A DNA stretch of 64,000 nucleotides, from NCBI GenBank assembly GCA_965206015.1, contig CBDBIW010000016.1, positions 124,001 through 188,000 of the forward strand. The letters run 5' to 3'. The stretch is from JAJCYL01 sp965206015 (lineage in GTDB: Bacteria; Bacteroidota; Bacteroidia; Cytophagales; Cyclobacteriaceae). This document shows, in pieces, positions 45,320 to 54,431 of this stretch (within the stretch, counting starts at the first letter, position 1; each line of letters starts with the position of its first letter). Under the pieces are notes generated by a model that worked only from the letters and a program-made list of their open reading frames with translations, was not told the origin of the DNA and searched no databases. A program made the position numbers and the translations under genes.

Positions 45320-47224
45320 TTAGGTCTTTGTCAAGAGACCCATACTATCATAATTTATTTTCCCGCTCTCCAGCATAATTCTTATCTGTTCTACAAACTC
45401 CTCTTCATTGATTTTAGGGAATGATCTGAAGAGCTGGTCAAGACCTCTTTTCCCCTTACTGAGTTCTTCGAGAATATGATTGGGTAACGATTGATTTACG
45501 AATTTTGCATCTCTTTTTTTTCTAATGCAGTAATCGCAACCGCCACAATCATCATACGCTCCCTCCCCAAAATATTCTTGAAAAACTCTAGTCCGGCATT
45601 GATTTAGAGTCAGTGAGTAACCAATTATTCTTTCAATTTGATCAGTTTTAATTTTTTTTCTTTCATTTATCTTCAACCCGTCAATCTTAAGTTGTGAGCT
45701 GTCCTGTCTTGGAGTCAAGAATGTGATTTGGGGCGAATCCTTTTGCTTAGAATAGTTTATCACATCTCTTTTATCAAGGTGCTCCAGTTTAGCTATCACC
45801 TCTGTTTGGGTCAAACCGCTTAATTGGGCAATTTGATTTTCATTAATATCCACATAGCTTGAAAATGTTGCTCCGCCGTACAACCGCAATATCGTTTTTA
45901 GCAGCCTGTCAACGACTTTATTTTCGACCTGAATCTTATATAAATCTTCCTTGCTGCTTAAGATATGGAGACGTCCAGGCTGGTAAAAGCTTTGATTCAA
46001 CAAAATCAGACCCTCACTAGCCATTTTGGCAATCAAATTATACGCCTCAAAAGTCCGGTAACCAAATGTTGAAGAAAATGTTTCTAACTCAAAATCGTAG
46101 GTCTCTAAAAAATTACTTCCCACTGCAATTTTAAGATAATTTGCCAGGGACTGATAGCATTTTTGTATGGCTTCAATTGGTGGAAAGGATGTCTCCAACC
46201 TTTCTTTTAACAACCTGATATCACTTTGATTGGAGAGTAAGACTGCGTAGGCCTTTATTTCATCCCTGCCCGCTCGACCGGCCTCCTGATAATAGTTTTC
46301 AAGTGAATCAGGCATATCCATGTGTATCACGGTCCTAACATCTGGTTTATCAATGCCCATACCAAAAGCATTGGTAGCCACGATCACCCTGATTTTATTA
46401 GCAATCCATTTTTCTTGTTTGCTGCTTCTAATTTGGTTGCTAAGCCCTGCATGATAGTAGTCAGCTTTAACGCCATTGGAGCATAAAAAATCAGCAATAA
46501 CCTTAGTCTTTTTTCTATTCCTGGCATAAACAACCGAACTGCCTGGTACTTTTTGTAAAATCTCCAGGAGTTTTCTTTCCTTGTTTTCCTTTTGAAAAAC
46601 TGAATATGACAAATTATTGCGTACAACGCTTTTTTTAAAAACCTGCTGATTCTTCATCAACATTTTATCTATAATATCAACCTGTACTTTATTAGTAGCT
46701 GTTGCAGTTAGAGCAATCGTCGACACATCCGGATATGATTTCCTGAAAGCACCGATTTCAAGGTAAGGGGGCCTAAAGTCGTAGCCCCACTGGGAAATGC
46801 AATGCGCTTCGTCAATAACTAATAGGCTAATATTCATTTTTGTTGCTCTTGCTAAAAATAATTCTGTTTTCAAGCACTCTGGTGAGAGATACAAAAATTT
46901 AATCCTACCATAAATAGAGTTGTCAAGAGTTATATCGATTTCCCGGGCACTCATACCGGAATAGATAGCACTTGCCCTAATTCCTCTCTCCACCAACTGA
47001 TTCACTTGATCTTTCATCAGCGCAATAAGTGGAGAAACCACTAAACAAACCCCGTCAAACATCATGGCTGGCACTTGAAAACAGATGGATTTGCCCGCTC
47101 CGGTTGGCAATAAGGCAAGAGTATCTCTACGATCTAGTACACTATTAATGATATCTCTCTGAAGCGGGCGAAAGGCATTATACCCCCAATATTTTTTTAG
47201 TATTTCTAAAGGTGTATTAATCAA
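45320..47224 (-). CDS. recQ: ATP-dependent DNA helicase RecQ
   Basis: 634 residues. Helicase motifs: Walker A LLPTGAGKSICFQVPA (about 38-53), DEAH box VIDEAHCISQWGYDFR, SAT-type ALTATAT, and motif VI QEAGRAGRDE. The RQC domain contains the zinc-binding cysteines CRTRVFQEYFGE and CGGCDYC (about 540-575). No HRDC domain is recognised in the short C-terminus. It unwinds recombination and replication intermediates 3' to 5'. Its start overlaps the comEC stop by four bases. Confidence 0.95.
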   Translation of the reverse strand: MINTPLEILKKYWGYNAFRPLQRDIINSVLDRRDTLALLPTGAGKSICFQVPAMMFDGVCLVVSPLIALMKDQVNQLVERGIRASAIYSGMSAREIDITLDNSIYGRIKFLYLSPECLKTELFLARATKMNISLLVIDEAHCISQWGYDFRPPYLEIGAFRKSYPDVSTIALTATATNKVQVDIIDKMLMKNQQVFKKSVVRNNLSYSVFQKENKERKLLEILQKVPGSSVVYARNRKKTKVIADFLCSNGVKADYYHAGLSNQIRSSKQEKWIANKIRVIVATNAFGMGIDKPDVRTVIHMDMPDSLENYYQEAGRAGRDEIKAYAVLLSNQSDIRLLKERLETSFPPIEAIQKCYQSLANYLKIAVGSNFLETYDFELETFSSTFGYRTFEAYNLIAKMASEGLILLNQSFYQPGRLHILSSKEDLYKIQVENKVVDRLLKTILRLYGGATFSSYVDINENQIAQLSGLTQTEVIAKLEHLDKRDVINYSKQKDSPQITFLTPRQDSSQLKIDGLKINERKKIKTDQIERIIGYSLTLNQCRTRVFQEYFGEGAYDDCGGCDYCIRKKRDAKFVNQSLPNHILEELSKGKRGLDQLFRSFPKINEEEFVEQIRIMLESGKINYDSMGLLTKT

Positions 47225-49311
47225 AATTTAAGAATCAAGGCACCACTGGAGTTTGTGCTGTGTATTTTCACATTAAGTTTATTTGCCTGTTCCATAAGTA
47301 TATTTGATTTGTAAAGGCTATTTGAGCCGTCAACAATTAATTGGTCGAAGGAAAATTTGTTTCGAAGCTGATCCATATTAGCCACACAGTCATTAGATAA
47401 AATCAAAAAATCTGTTACAATGATTTTATCCAGAAATAGGCTCTTCCACTGTTTTCCGCTTAATCTGATAAATTTTTTATCATTCCAAACCATCAGTTGA
47501 ATATCATCGGACAAAGATGCCCAATCCTTGAAATCATTTACATCTACATTCCGGTAAACCAAATTACCCGCAGCCCGATGAGGCTGTATAATAAACTTTA
47601 TGGAATTTTCAATAGTTGAGCTGTCACTCACATATAGGCTGGTGCTAAACCCGTCACGGAAATCAATAACTGTATTGTTTCTTATATCATAGACCACAAC
47701 CTCTTTCCTATTATTTCTGTGGTAAATCTCCCTAGCTTCTACAAGAGCAACCATTACCACAAGAACAACTGATGCTATTAAATATTTGAAATTTCTAAAT
47801 AGCAATAAAGACACAGCAAAAAAGATAAATAGATAAATAAGAAATATTTGTGGTGCGTTGAAATCGATTCCATCAAGGACACTAAAACTTATTCCTTCAA
47901 TGAAAAAGACTACCCGATTCATTGACCACAAAACAGCATTCAATACAATGCCAACCAATATAAATATCGGGAGTCCAATTGCGGCTAAAATCAATATTAA
48001 TATTCCCAAGATCAAGGAAAGAAAAGCAGTTGGTATCACTATTAAATTTGAAAGTAAGAACAAGGTTGGAAATTGATGGAAATAAAAGATTCCCAAAGGG
48101 AATGTTGCCAACTGAGTTGCTATCGAAACGCATGTAATCTCCCATCCTTTATTGATTAACCAATTGTCAGGTGACCACAGTTGGTAGAGCTTAGGCTGGA
48201 GAAAAACAATCCCAAACACGGCCAAATATGACAATTGAAAACCAACTTCATAAATAATAAATGGATTAATCAGAAGTAGAATGAAAGCGGAAAATGCAAG
48301 GGAGTTATAGATATTCCGTTGTCTTTTGAACATTTTGCCCACAATAAAAATGGAGAACATCACTACAGCTCTTTGAACAGAAGGAGAAAACCCAGTGACT
48401 AGCGCGTAGGACCAAAGAATGATTAGCGAAAAGAGTCCAGCGATTAACCCGCCATATTTTTTATCACGCCAAGGTTTAAATCCAAAGAGAATGAAGAGGT
48501 ACAATATGCCAACATGTAAACCCGAAACGGCCAAAACATGCATTGCCCCGGATGCGGCATAAGCACTCTTAATCTCATTGTCCAGCCCATCTTTTACACC
48601 CAGAATTAGTGCCATGGCAATGGGAAGTTCCTTTTCTCCTGCGACCGCCACTTCGAGGTACTGTTCACATTTATTTCTAATCTTAAAAGAAAGCTCGATT
48701 ATACGATTGGGTGCAACACTCTTAATTATTTTCGTTTCATTCGATTTTACAAAATCCTGCAATAAAATTTGCTTATTGGCCCAAAACGAGGCAAAATTAA
48801 ATTCACCTGGATTTGACGGTGGTTTAATACTACTCGCTTTACTATTGACCAGAAGGTAATCTCCGTATCTGGGTATTGATTTGATTAAGGAGTCAACTTC
48901 AATGTATAGCAATATTCTTCCGTCGGCCGGAAGTATTGAATCTGGTAAGATATAGTTTTCGAGTTCCAAAATTGCTCTGTGGTATTTACCTGAGTTCTCA
49001 ACATTTGAGTTGACAACTCCATAATATCCCACAGCATCAGAAGGAACTGGCAGACCTTTTGAGTTGAACTCACCTGTATAGATGTACCCAAATAAGGCAA
49101 TCACAATTAACCCCAGAGTACCAGTGACAATACTAAATTTAGAAAGATCAAATTTTTTTAGTCCTATCGAAAGGAGTAGGTAAAAAATTGTAGTAGAAAC
49201 TGTCGTTGTAATAAAATTCAGGGGCTCAATTGCGATATATGATTGCAACAGAATTCCTGCACTGAATGCCACAGTGATTCGAATGAATGGAAAAGGAGAC
49301 CAGAAATTCAT
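47221..49311 (-). CDS. comEC: ComEC/Rec2-family DNA uptake channel
   Basis: 696 residues with many membrane helices. N-terminal helices plus a DUF4131-like region (about 30-200) are followed by the Competence domain (AYAASGAMHVLAVSGLHVGI, SPSVQRAVVMFSIF, NPFIIYEVGFQLSYLAVFGI). The C-terminal soluble part lacks a clear metallo-beta-lactamase motif, as in many Bacteroidota versions. It imports single-stranded DNA across the inner membrane during transformation. It is upstream of and overlapping recQ, an apt pairing for DNA uptake and recombination. Confidence 0.92.
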   Translation of the reverse strand: MNFWSPFPFIRITVAFSAGILLQSYIAIEPLNFITTTVSTTIFYLLLSIGLKKFDLSKFSIVTGTLGLIVIALFGYIYTGEFNSKGLPVPSDAVGYYGVVNSNVENSGKYHRAILELENYILPDSILPADGRILLYIEVDSLIKSIPRYGDYLLVNSKASSIKPPSNPGEFNFASFWANKQILLQDFVKSNETKIIKSVAPNRIIELSFKIRNKCEQYLEVAVAGEKELPIAMALILGVKDGLDNEIKSAYAASGAMHVLAVSGLHVGILYLFILFGFKPWRDKKYGGLIAGLFSLIILWSYALVTGFSPSVQRAVVMFSIFIVGKMFKRQRNIYNSLAFSAFILLLINPFIIYEVGFQLSYLAVFGIVFLQPKLYQLWSPDNWLINKGWEITCVSIATQLATFPLGIFYFHQFPTLFLLSNLIVIPTAFLSLILGILILILAAIGLPIFILVGIVLNAVLWSMNRVVFFIEGISFSVLDGIDFNAPQIFLIYLFIFFAVSLLLFRNFKYLIASVVLVVMVALVEAREIYHRNNRKEVVVYDIRNNTVIDFRDGFSTSLYVSDSSTIENSIKFIIQPHRAAGNLVYRNVDVNDFKDWASLSDDIQLMVWNDKKFIRLSGKQWKSLFLDKIIVTDFLILSNDCVANMDQLRNKFSFDQLIVDGSNSLYKSNILMEQANKLNVKIHSTNSSGALILKF

Positions 49312-49338
49312 ATTATATCTCCCCAGATCGTTAGTAAG

Positions 49339-50319
49339 CTATTGACTGTCCTTGTTCTTGGTATTATAAGCTTTCACAATTGACTTTACCAGTTTATGTC
49401 TTACAACATCACGTTCGTCCAGTTCAATGAAAGATATGCCTTCAATACCTTTCAATACCCTTGTAGCATCAATCAAGCCTGAAGATTGATTATTTGGCAA
49501 ATCGATTTGAGATCGATCACCATTCACAATTACCTTAGATTCAGGCCCCATACGAGTCAGGAACATCTTGATTTGCATGGGAGTTGTGTTCTGAGCTTCA
49601 TCTAAAAGAACGAAAGCATTATTCAAAGTACGCCCTCTCATATAGGCCAGAGGAGCAATCTCTATAACTGAATTTTCCTGGTAGTATCTCAATTTTTCAC
49701 TGGGGATCATATCACCAAGTGCGTCGTAAATTGGCCGTAGGTAGGGATCAATCTTTTCCTTTAAGTCTCCCGGTAAGAATCCCAAGTGTTCTCCCGCTTC
49801 AACAGCAGGCCTTGTTATAATGATCTTTTTTACTTCCTTATTTTTAAGTGCTTTTACGGCAAGAGCCACAGATATATAAGTCTTTCCAGTCCCAGCAGGT
49901 CCAATAGCAAATACTAAATCATTCTCGACAACGGCATCAACAAGGAGTTGCTGATTGGGTGTTTTCGGAACAATCTTAATTCCTCTATTACCAAATATTA
50001 AAACTTCGTCATGCCCATCTATTAATGGTTCTTCATCTGTGTGAATCAGGTTCGTCACCTCATCAGTAGTTATTTTACCAAATTTATTATACCTATCAAG
50101 CAGTGAATAAATTATCTGATTGATCCGAATGATTTCAGGGCTGCTTCCTTTAATTCTAATTTCATTACCCCTTGAAATAATTTTACTCTCTGGAAATGCA
50201 GAAGCTATCGCTTTAATATTATTATTATCTACTCCTAAGAATTCCAATAAGGACACATTTTCCAGAGTAATTACCTTTTCTACCAAACGATTTCTTTTTT
50301 TAGAAGTTAATACTAACAT
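49339..50319 (-). CDS. phoH: PhoH-like ATPase
   Basis: 326 residues from the ATG at 50319, preferred to a TTG seven codons upstream. An N-terminal KH-like region (VITLENVSLLEFLGVDNNNI) is followed by the PhoH ATPase domain with Walker A AIGPAGTGKTYISVALAVKA and Walker B FVLLDEAQNTTPMQ, plus RPAVEAGEHLGFLPGDLKEK. PhoH/PhoL proteins are cytoplasmic P-loop ATPases connected with RNA metabolism. It ends 27 bp before comEC on the same strand. Its divergent neighbour starts 100 bp away. Confidence 0.93.
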   Translation of the reverse strand: MLVLTSKKRNRLVEKVITLENVSLLEFLGVDNNNIKAIASAFPESKIISRGNEIRIKGSSPEIIRINQIIYSLLDRYNKFGKITTDEVTNLIHTDEEPLIDGHDEVLIFGNRGIKIVPKTPNQQLLVDAVVENDLVFAIGPAGTGKTYISVALAVKALKNKEVKKIIITRPAVEAGEHLGFLPGDLKEKIDPYLRPIYDALGDMIPSEKLRYYQENSVIEIAPLAYMRGRTLNNAFVLLDEAQNTTPMQIKMFLTRMGPESKVIVNGDRSQIDLPNNQSSGLIDATRVLKGIEGISFIELDERDVVRHKLVKSIVKAYNTKNKDSQ

Positions 50320-50419
50320 CAATATATCAAACAACTTCAAAACCTTAAAGCCCCTTCGAACTTATCCTTTTGAAAAATATCTATTTTTACGCCTCAAAAT
50401 TAAATATTTTTCGACTCAA

Positions 50420-51199
50420 ATGGCCCTAATCACTTTCACCTCCGATTTTGGAAAGGAAGATCACTATGCTGCGGTCGTAAAAGCTATTATTTTAAGAGTC
50501 AATCCCAATATTCAAATTATTGACATCAGTCATGAAGTGGAACCTTTCAATTTATCACATGGTGCCTATATAATAAAATCCGTCTTTAGAGAATTTCCGG
50601 TTGGAACAGTGCATTTAGTTGCAGTTGATACTTTTATGAGAAAATGGGGTGGGATTGCAATGAAATTAGAGGAGCACTTTTTCGTTGGGCCTGACAACGG
50701 GATTCTTAGCCTAATTAGCAGCGAGAAACCCTCGTTGATAGTTGATACAAATAAGCTCAAACCTCAAAACACCACTTTTCCGGCAAAAGATTTATATGCC
50801 GGAGTTGCTGCCAACCTGGCAAGCAACAAAAGCATACAGGATTTGGGGCCTCTAAAAGAAGATTGGGTCCAATTACTTGACCGCCAAATAAAGGCAACAA
50901 AATCATTGATAGCAGGTAATGTCATTAGGGTGGACACCTATGGTAATCTGGTTACGAATATACCCCGTCAAGAATTTGAGAATATCTTAAAATTAAATGG
51001 TCAAGGAGGTTTTGAAATAAAATTGGGGCGTGAGAAAGTCACTCAGCTTCATACGTCTTACCACAGTGTAGAACCAGGAGAGTGCTTCTGCTTATTCAAC
51101 AGTCTCGGGATGCTAGAAGTTGGAATTAATAGTGGCAATGCATCCAATCTGCTTGGTCTAACTTTTGACAATCCCATAAGTATTCACTTTAATCCCTGA
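50420..51199 (+). CDS. SAM hydroxide adenosyltransferase (DUF62 family)
   Basis: 259 residues from the ATG at 50420; the frame is open 100 codons upstream over the phoH start but without family sequence. Typical motifs: ALITFTSDFGKEDHYAAVVK, IIDISHEVEPFNLSHGAYII, HLVAVD, FVGPDNGILS and in the C-terminal domain GNVIRVDTYGNLVTNIP. This family hydrolyses S-adenosylmethionine to adenosine and methionine and is related to fluorinase/chlorinase, but ordinary chromosomal copies are hydroxide-adding. The next gene follows 3 bp later. Confidence 0.92.
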   Translation: MALITFTSDFGKEDHYAAVVKAIILRVNPNIQIIDISHEVEPFNLSHGAYIIKSVFREFPVGTVHLVAVDTFMRKWGGIAMKLEEHFFVGPDNGILSLISSEKPSLIVDTNKLKPQNTTFPAKDLYAGVAANLASNKSIQDLGPLKEDWVQLLDRQIKATKSLIAGNVIRVDTYGNLVTNIPRQEFENILKLNGQGGFEIKLGREKVTQLHTSYHSVEPGECFCLFNSLGMLEVGINSGNASNLLGLTFDNPISIHFNP

Positions 51200-51202
51200 A
51201 TA

Positions 51203-51499
51203 ATGTTAATTCGCATTGTAAAAATGACTTTTCATGAAGATAAAGTCGGTGAATTCCTTCAACTGTTTGAAGACTCTAAGAGTAGCATTAGAAAATTTAA
51301 AGGATGTTCTCATCTGGAATTAATGAAGGACTTTAATGCATCCAATGTCTTTTTTACTTATAGCTACTGGGAAGATGAGTCTTGCCTTGATGACTACCGC
51401 AACTCTGACCTGTTCGAAAAAGTGTGGAGTCATACTAAGAAGCTTTTCGCTGATAAACCACTCGCTTTTTCAGCGAAGCAGTTCATTGAAGTAACTTGA
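51203..51499 (+). CDS. Antibiotic biosynthesis monooxygenase (ABM) domain protein
   Basis: 98 residues, a single ferredoxin-like ABM domain: LIRIVKMTFHEDKVGEFLQL, CSHLELMKDFNASNVFFTYS, YWEDESCLDDYR. Members of this broad family act as small cofactor-free oxygenases or are of unknown role; nothing here points to antibiotic synthesis. It is transcribed with the upstream SAM-hydrolase gene (3-bp gap). Confidence 0.85.
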   Translation: MLIRIVKMTFHEDKVGEFLQLFEDSKSSIRKFKGCSHLELMKDFNASNVFFTYSYWEDESCLDDYRNSDLFEKVWSHTKKLFADKPLAFSAKQFIEVT

Positions 51500-51516
51500 A
51501 AACTGTATAAATACAG

Positions 51517-51548
51517 GTTGAATTATTGATGACCTTGATTTATCTTTG
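51517..51548 (+). promoter_or_regulatory. Bacteroidota-type promoter for tRNA-Leu
   Basis: GTTG at 51517-51520 (-33 box), 20 bases, then TATCTTTG at 51541-51548, an exact match to TAnnTTTG. The tRNA begins 24 bases further on, a suitable distance for a short leader. This supports use of the primary Bacteroidota sigma factor. Confidence 0.7.
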
Positions 51549-51572
51549 CACCCCTTTAACATATCCGTAAAT

Positions 51573-51656
51573 GCCCAGGTGGCGGAATTGGTAGACGCGT
51601 TGGTCTCAAACACCAATGATAGCAATATCGTGCCGGTTCGACCCCGGCTCTGGGTA
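51573..51656 (+). tRNA. tRNA-Leu, anticodon CAA
   Basis: 84 bases fold as a class-II tRNA: acceptor GCCCAGG pairs with TCTGGGT plus discriminator A; the D-arm contains TGGTAGACGC; the anticodon stem TTGGT/ACCAA encloses the loop CTCAAAC, anticodon CAA, reading UUG. A long variable arm and the TTCGACCCC T-loop follow. CCA is not encoded. The 3' side borders a stretch of mobile-element remnants. Confidence 0.95.
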
Positions 51657-51931
51657 CTTTTTCTCTTCTTAAATAATTAGTAATCAAATATTTAGACCTA
51701 AACAGGTGACAGATTAGATGACAGAAAAATCTCACTTTTCTCCAAGAGAACTATATTCTCTCGTTTCCTGCCCCACGGTTTTGCCTACAAATCCTTTTAA
51801 GACTCACCTATAAACCGTTATATTTGATACAACTAAATAGGGCTTTGGAGTTCTTCCGAGGCTTTACCTCAATCGCTACCCGGCCCTGATCAAGCTGGTT
51901 TTTTTAATTGATATTAACCAATACTCTTGAC
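51657..51931. other. Intergenic DNA after tRNA-Leu
   Basis: No gene supported. I looked for a second copy of the tRNA 3' end that would mark an integration boundary and saw none between here and 55.2 kb. Confidence 0.4.
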
Positions 51932-52080
51932 TTACTTTTTTGGTGATCTTTTGAAGTAGGTTTGTGCAGGCTCAACTTTCTGTTTTAGTCTCTTATAGTA
52001 CCTCACAATGCGGTCATAGCCTTTTTCATCCTTCCTAAAGGAAACTCCGATCTCTTCACTGTGACTTTTGTCATCTTTCT
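51932..52080 (-). pseudogene. C-terminal fragment of an unidentified gene
   Basis: On the - strand the frame ending at TAA (51932-51934) reads KGYDRIVRYYKRLKQKVEPA and then QTYFKRSPKK, basic and protein-like. The preceding part (IGVSFRKDE) is in the same frame, but the start is lost at the IS3 end. The family is not recognised. Confidence 0.35.
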
Positions 52081-52093
52081 CATATAAATCTTA

Positions 52094-53296
52094 TGTAGCC
52101 TTACCAGTTATGTAGCCTTACCAGTTATCGGACCACTCTAAATTCAACTTTTTAGTTGATTTTTTAGCTATCAGGGAGCTGTTAATTGTGGTAAAGTTCT
52201 GAACAGGCTTGCGGGGAGGCACTTTTCCACTGTTCACAGCTTGTACATAGTAGTCCATCGGTGATATTCCACCAGGTGAACTATGGGGATGATGCCGGTT
52301 ATAATCTTGTCTCCATCTCTCAGCTATTATTCTCACCTGCTCCGGATCTTCAAGCCAGTAAGCGTCCAGTACATCTTCTCTAAAGAGCCGATTGAACCTT
52401 TCAATGTAAGCGTTTTGGGTGGGCATGCCTGGTTGGATAAACTTTAACCTGATGTTCTTGGTCTTACACCAATCACCCAATCGGTGAGAGATGAACTCTG
52501 GCCCATTATCTACTCTTATGTGCTTTGGCAATCCATGCTCTTCTTCCATGACTTCAAGGATTCTAACTACCCGATCTGCTGGAAAACTAAGCCCCACTTC
52601 GATGGCAGGAGCTTCTCGATTATAATCATCTGTGAGATTCAATACTCTGATCTTTCGTCCATCTGTAAGTGCATCGCTCATAAAGTCCATGTTCCAGGTA
52701 TGATTAGGTTTTGTAGCAACGTACAAAGGTTCTTTGATACAACCGGGCAAACGTTTTTTGTGCTTTCTTCTCATCTTCAATTTCATCAGTCCATATACAC
52801 GTAGTACTTTATTTCTACTCCACTCATAGCCCTGTTGCCGCATTCTGCCATAGTATGTGTCGAATCCTCTGGTGGGCAGTTGCTCGGCCAATTCCGTTAG
52901 TTTCGCTATGACTGGTTGATCATCTCGGGTACTTTGGTAGTACCACATGGATCGGCAGAAACTCATCACTAAACATACTTTCCGTATGCTTTGATGACAG
53001 GTTGTGGTAAATGCTCACACATCTGCTTCTTGACAGCAGGACTTACCACTTTTTTGACAGTACGTCTTTTAACATGATGTTATCCAGACTCAGATCAGCA
53101 TACATTTGCTTTAGCCGTCTGTTCTCGTCCCTGAGTTCCTTCAACTCTTTCAATTGACTCGCATCCATCCCTGCGTATTTCTTCCGCCAGTTGTAAAATG
53201 TGCCTTTGTGGATACCCGGTTCTCGACAGATGTCCTCGGATCTGCGTCCTTGTTCGTTCGCTTTAAGTGCCTTGATTATCTGGCTCTCGGTAAATT
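52094..53296 (-). mobile_element. IS3-family insertion sequence, 5' end of orfA truncated
   Basis: orfA (about 53043-53296) reads FTESQIIKALKANEQGRRSE, IHKGTFYNWRKKY and a leucine-zipper (LKELKELRDENRRLKQMYAD), but lacks its first codons where integrase DNA begins. orfB is at 52118-52969. The right end shows TGTAGCCTTACCAGTTAT twice in tandem (from 52094 and 52111), the second overlapping the orfB stop, probably a doubled terminal repeat tip. The left terminal repeat is missing, so the element is likely immobile. Confidence 0.85.
52118..52969 (-). CDS. IS3-family transposase OrfB
   Basis: 283 residues with the full DDE(K) integrase core: Asp in TWNMDFMSDAL, Asp in IRVDNGPEFIS, Glu in TQNAYIERFNRLFREDVLDA, preceded by the HTH_21-type region GFDTYYGRMRQQGYEWSRNK. 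The visible start is internal to the normal OrfB: upstream IRKVCLVMSFCRS coding continues about 12 codons and is then broken, so an indel near 53010 removes the usual OrfA/OrfB frameshift arrangement. Confidence 0.88.
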   Translation of the reverse strand: MMSFCRSMWYYQSTRDDQPVIAKLTELAEQLPTRGFDTYYGRMRQQGYEWSRNKVLRVYGLMKLKMRRKHKKRLPGCIKEPLYVATKPNHTWNMDFMSDALTDGRKIRVLNLTDDYNREAPAIEVGLSFPADRVVRILEVMEEEHGLPKHIRVDNGPEFISHRLGDWCKTKNIRLKFIQPGMPTQNAYIERFNRLFREDVLDAYWLEDPEQVRIIAERWRQDYNRHHPHSSPGGISPMDYYVQAVNSGKVPPRKPVQNFTTINSSLIAKKSTKKLNLEWSDNW

Positions 53297-53447
53297 ATCA
53301 AGGCGATTACCAAGGCACAGTTCTAGCAAGGCTACTGAGATTTACACACATATTGCCAATACATCTATGAATGCTATAAAAAATCTATTACACTGGTTCG
53401 GCTATAAAAGAAATAAGGGACATAATGTTCCTTTAGCCAATTGTTAG
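53297..53447 (+). pseudogene. Tyrosine recombinase (integrase) C-terminal fragment
   Basis: LPRHSSSKATEIYTHIANTS holds the final catalytic boxes of tyrosine recombinases: the His of HSSS (normally LGHSSS) and the nucleophile Tyr in IYTH. A tail KNLLHWFGYKRNKGHNVPLA then runs to a TAG at 53445-53447. Everything before LPRH was removed at the IS3 junction (53296). With the nearby tRNA and tail-fibre piece it points to a former integrated element. Confidence 0.75.
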
Positions 53448-53594
53448 GTGCAAGCTAAAAAAAGCCACCGCACGGTCAAGCACATTTTGTTTTTGCCAAC
53501 GCTAAAGCCAACGCACAAAAAACCAAAAGAGCTTGTCCTTCCCCACCACCACCTGAACTAAGTTAGTTTATTATTTAGAAAATTTTGTTTTTTA
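53448..53594. other. Short non-coding stretch
   Basis: No gene. It contains AAAAAAGCC and CCAACGC motifs around a GTTAGGT core, but no paired element. Confidence 0.3.
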
Positions 53595-54206
53595 ATCGAA
53601 ACCAATGTTCACCATGATGAGCGCTATTATACCGAGGACGAAGTGAACAGGCTCTTGTCCGGCAAGGCCGACAACACCCACGTCAACCGCACAAACAATC
53701 CCCACGGCGTGACCAAAGCGCAGGTAGGACTGGGCGGAGGAAACCAGTTGAAAATGGCTACCCGTGTGCAATTCGGCTTTAAGGAAAGCCGGGGGTTGTC
53801 ACAACCAGTTGTATACACCTTTCAGAGAGCTACTGAGCGTGGTCAGGTCTACCAGACAAGCTATATAAAGTATACGGCAATCTGTACGGGAAATTATAAC
53901 CCGGAGTATCGAAGGCATGGAATTTTGGTTTTTAGACATTTTCAAGAGACTACAGCACAATTAAATGGCCATGATATAATTAATCATGGCTCGATGAGCG
54001 TATCTGCCGTTTGGTCCGGGGGTAGCTGCACCTTAACCTTCCGCGCAACCGGTTCACATCATATGCTCACTACAGTAGAGGTGGCCCTGCCCGGGAACTT
54101 TATCAGGGACCTGCAATAGAGCACCGCAGAAGACACCTCCGGACTCGCAGCAGCACCCACCTGGAAAAAGAAAATAGAGGTACTGACCACTAATTATCAG
54201 ATGTAA
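53595..54206 (+). pseudogene. Phage tail-fibre-type protein fragment with an in-frame TAG
   Basis: The frame is open from 53595 with HHDERYYTEDEVNRLLSGKA and NRTNNPHGVTKAQVGLGG, the repeat types of phage tail fibres, but there is no start codon with its own N-terminus; the first in-frame start is a GTG at 53643. A C-terminal domain (GHDIINHGSMSVSAVWSGGS, LPGNFIRDLQ) ends at TAG 54117-54119. The same frame continues STAEDTSGLAAAPTWKKKIE to TAA at 54206, so the TAG may be a nonsense mutation. Truncated at its 5' end. Confidence 0.7.
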
Positions 54207-54431
54207 CCCCAAAGAAGGGCAGTTGAGGCTGTCCGGGTAAAAACGGGTGAAAACAGAATTTGTACTATTGCTGATTTGTCCTGTTCCCAACTATCTTCTG
54301 ATTGTGCTATTCCCCAAACAAAATTCTCATTCAGAACGTCACATTCAGAATGAGAATTTTTGACATTCCGAATGAGACGATTTGGTACAATTCGTTTTTA
54401 GAAAACGGTACAATTCGTTTTTGCGATTATA
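54207..54431. repeat. Hairpin and 16-bp direct repeat between remnants
   Basis: AAAATTCTCATTC and its reverse complement GAATGAGAATTTT (about 54318-54358) can form a 13-bp stem with a 15-base loop. Just after it GGTACAATTCGTTTTT occurs at 54384-54399 and 54407-54422. No gene is supported here. Confidence 0.6.

Noticed and set aside
49339..50419. Longer start for the SAM-hydrolase gene reaching back to 50120
   Set aside because: The extra 100 codons lie antisense to phoH and are unlike the family, which begins at the ALITFTSDFG motif directly after the ATG at 50420.
51573..51656. tRNA 3' end as a defined attachment site
   Set aside because: The tRNA is a tempting integration site, but no direct repeat of its 3' end was seen between it and 55.2 kb, so no att site is annotated.
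53430..53530. Integron attC-like core GTTAGGT after the integrase fragment
   Set aside because: Only one GTTRRRY-type core was found; the paired RYYYAAC core and the inner sites are not present at a suitable distance, and the upstream gene is a phage-type integrase tail, not a cassette gene.
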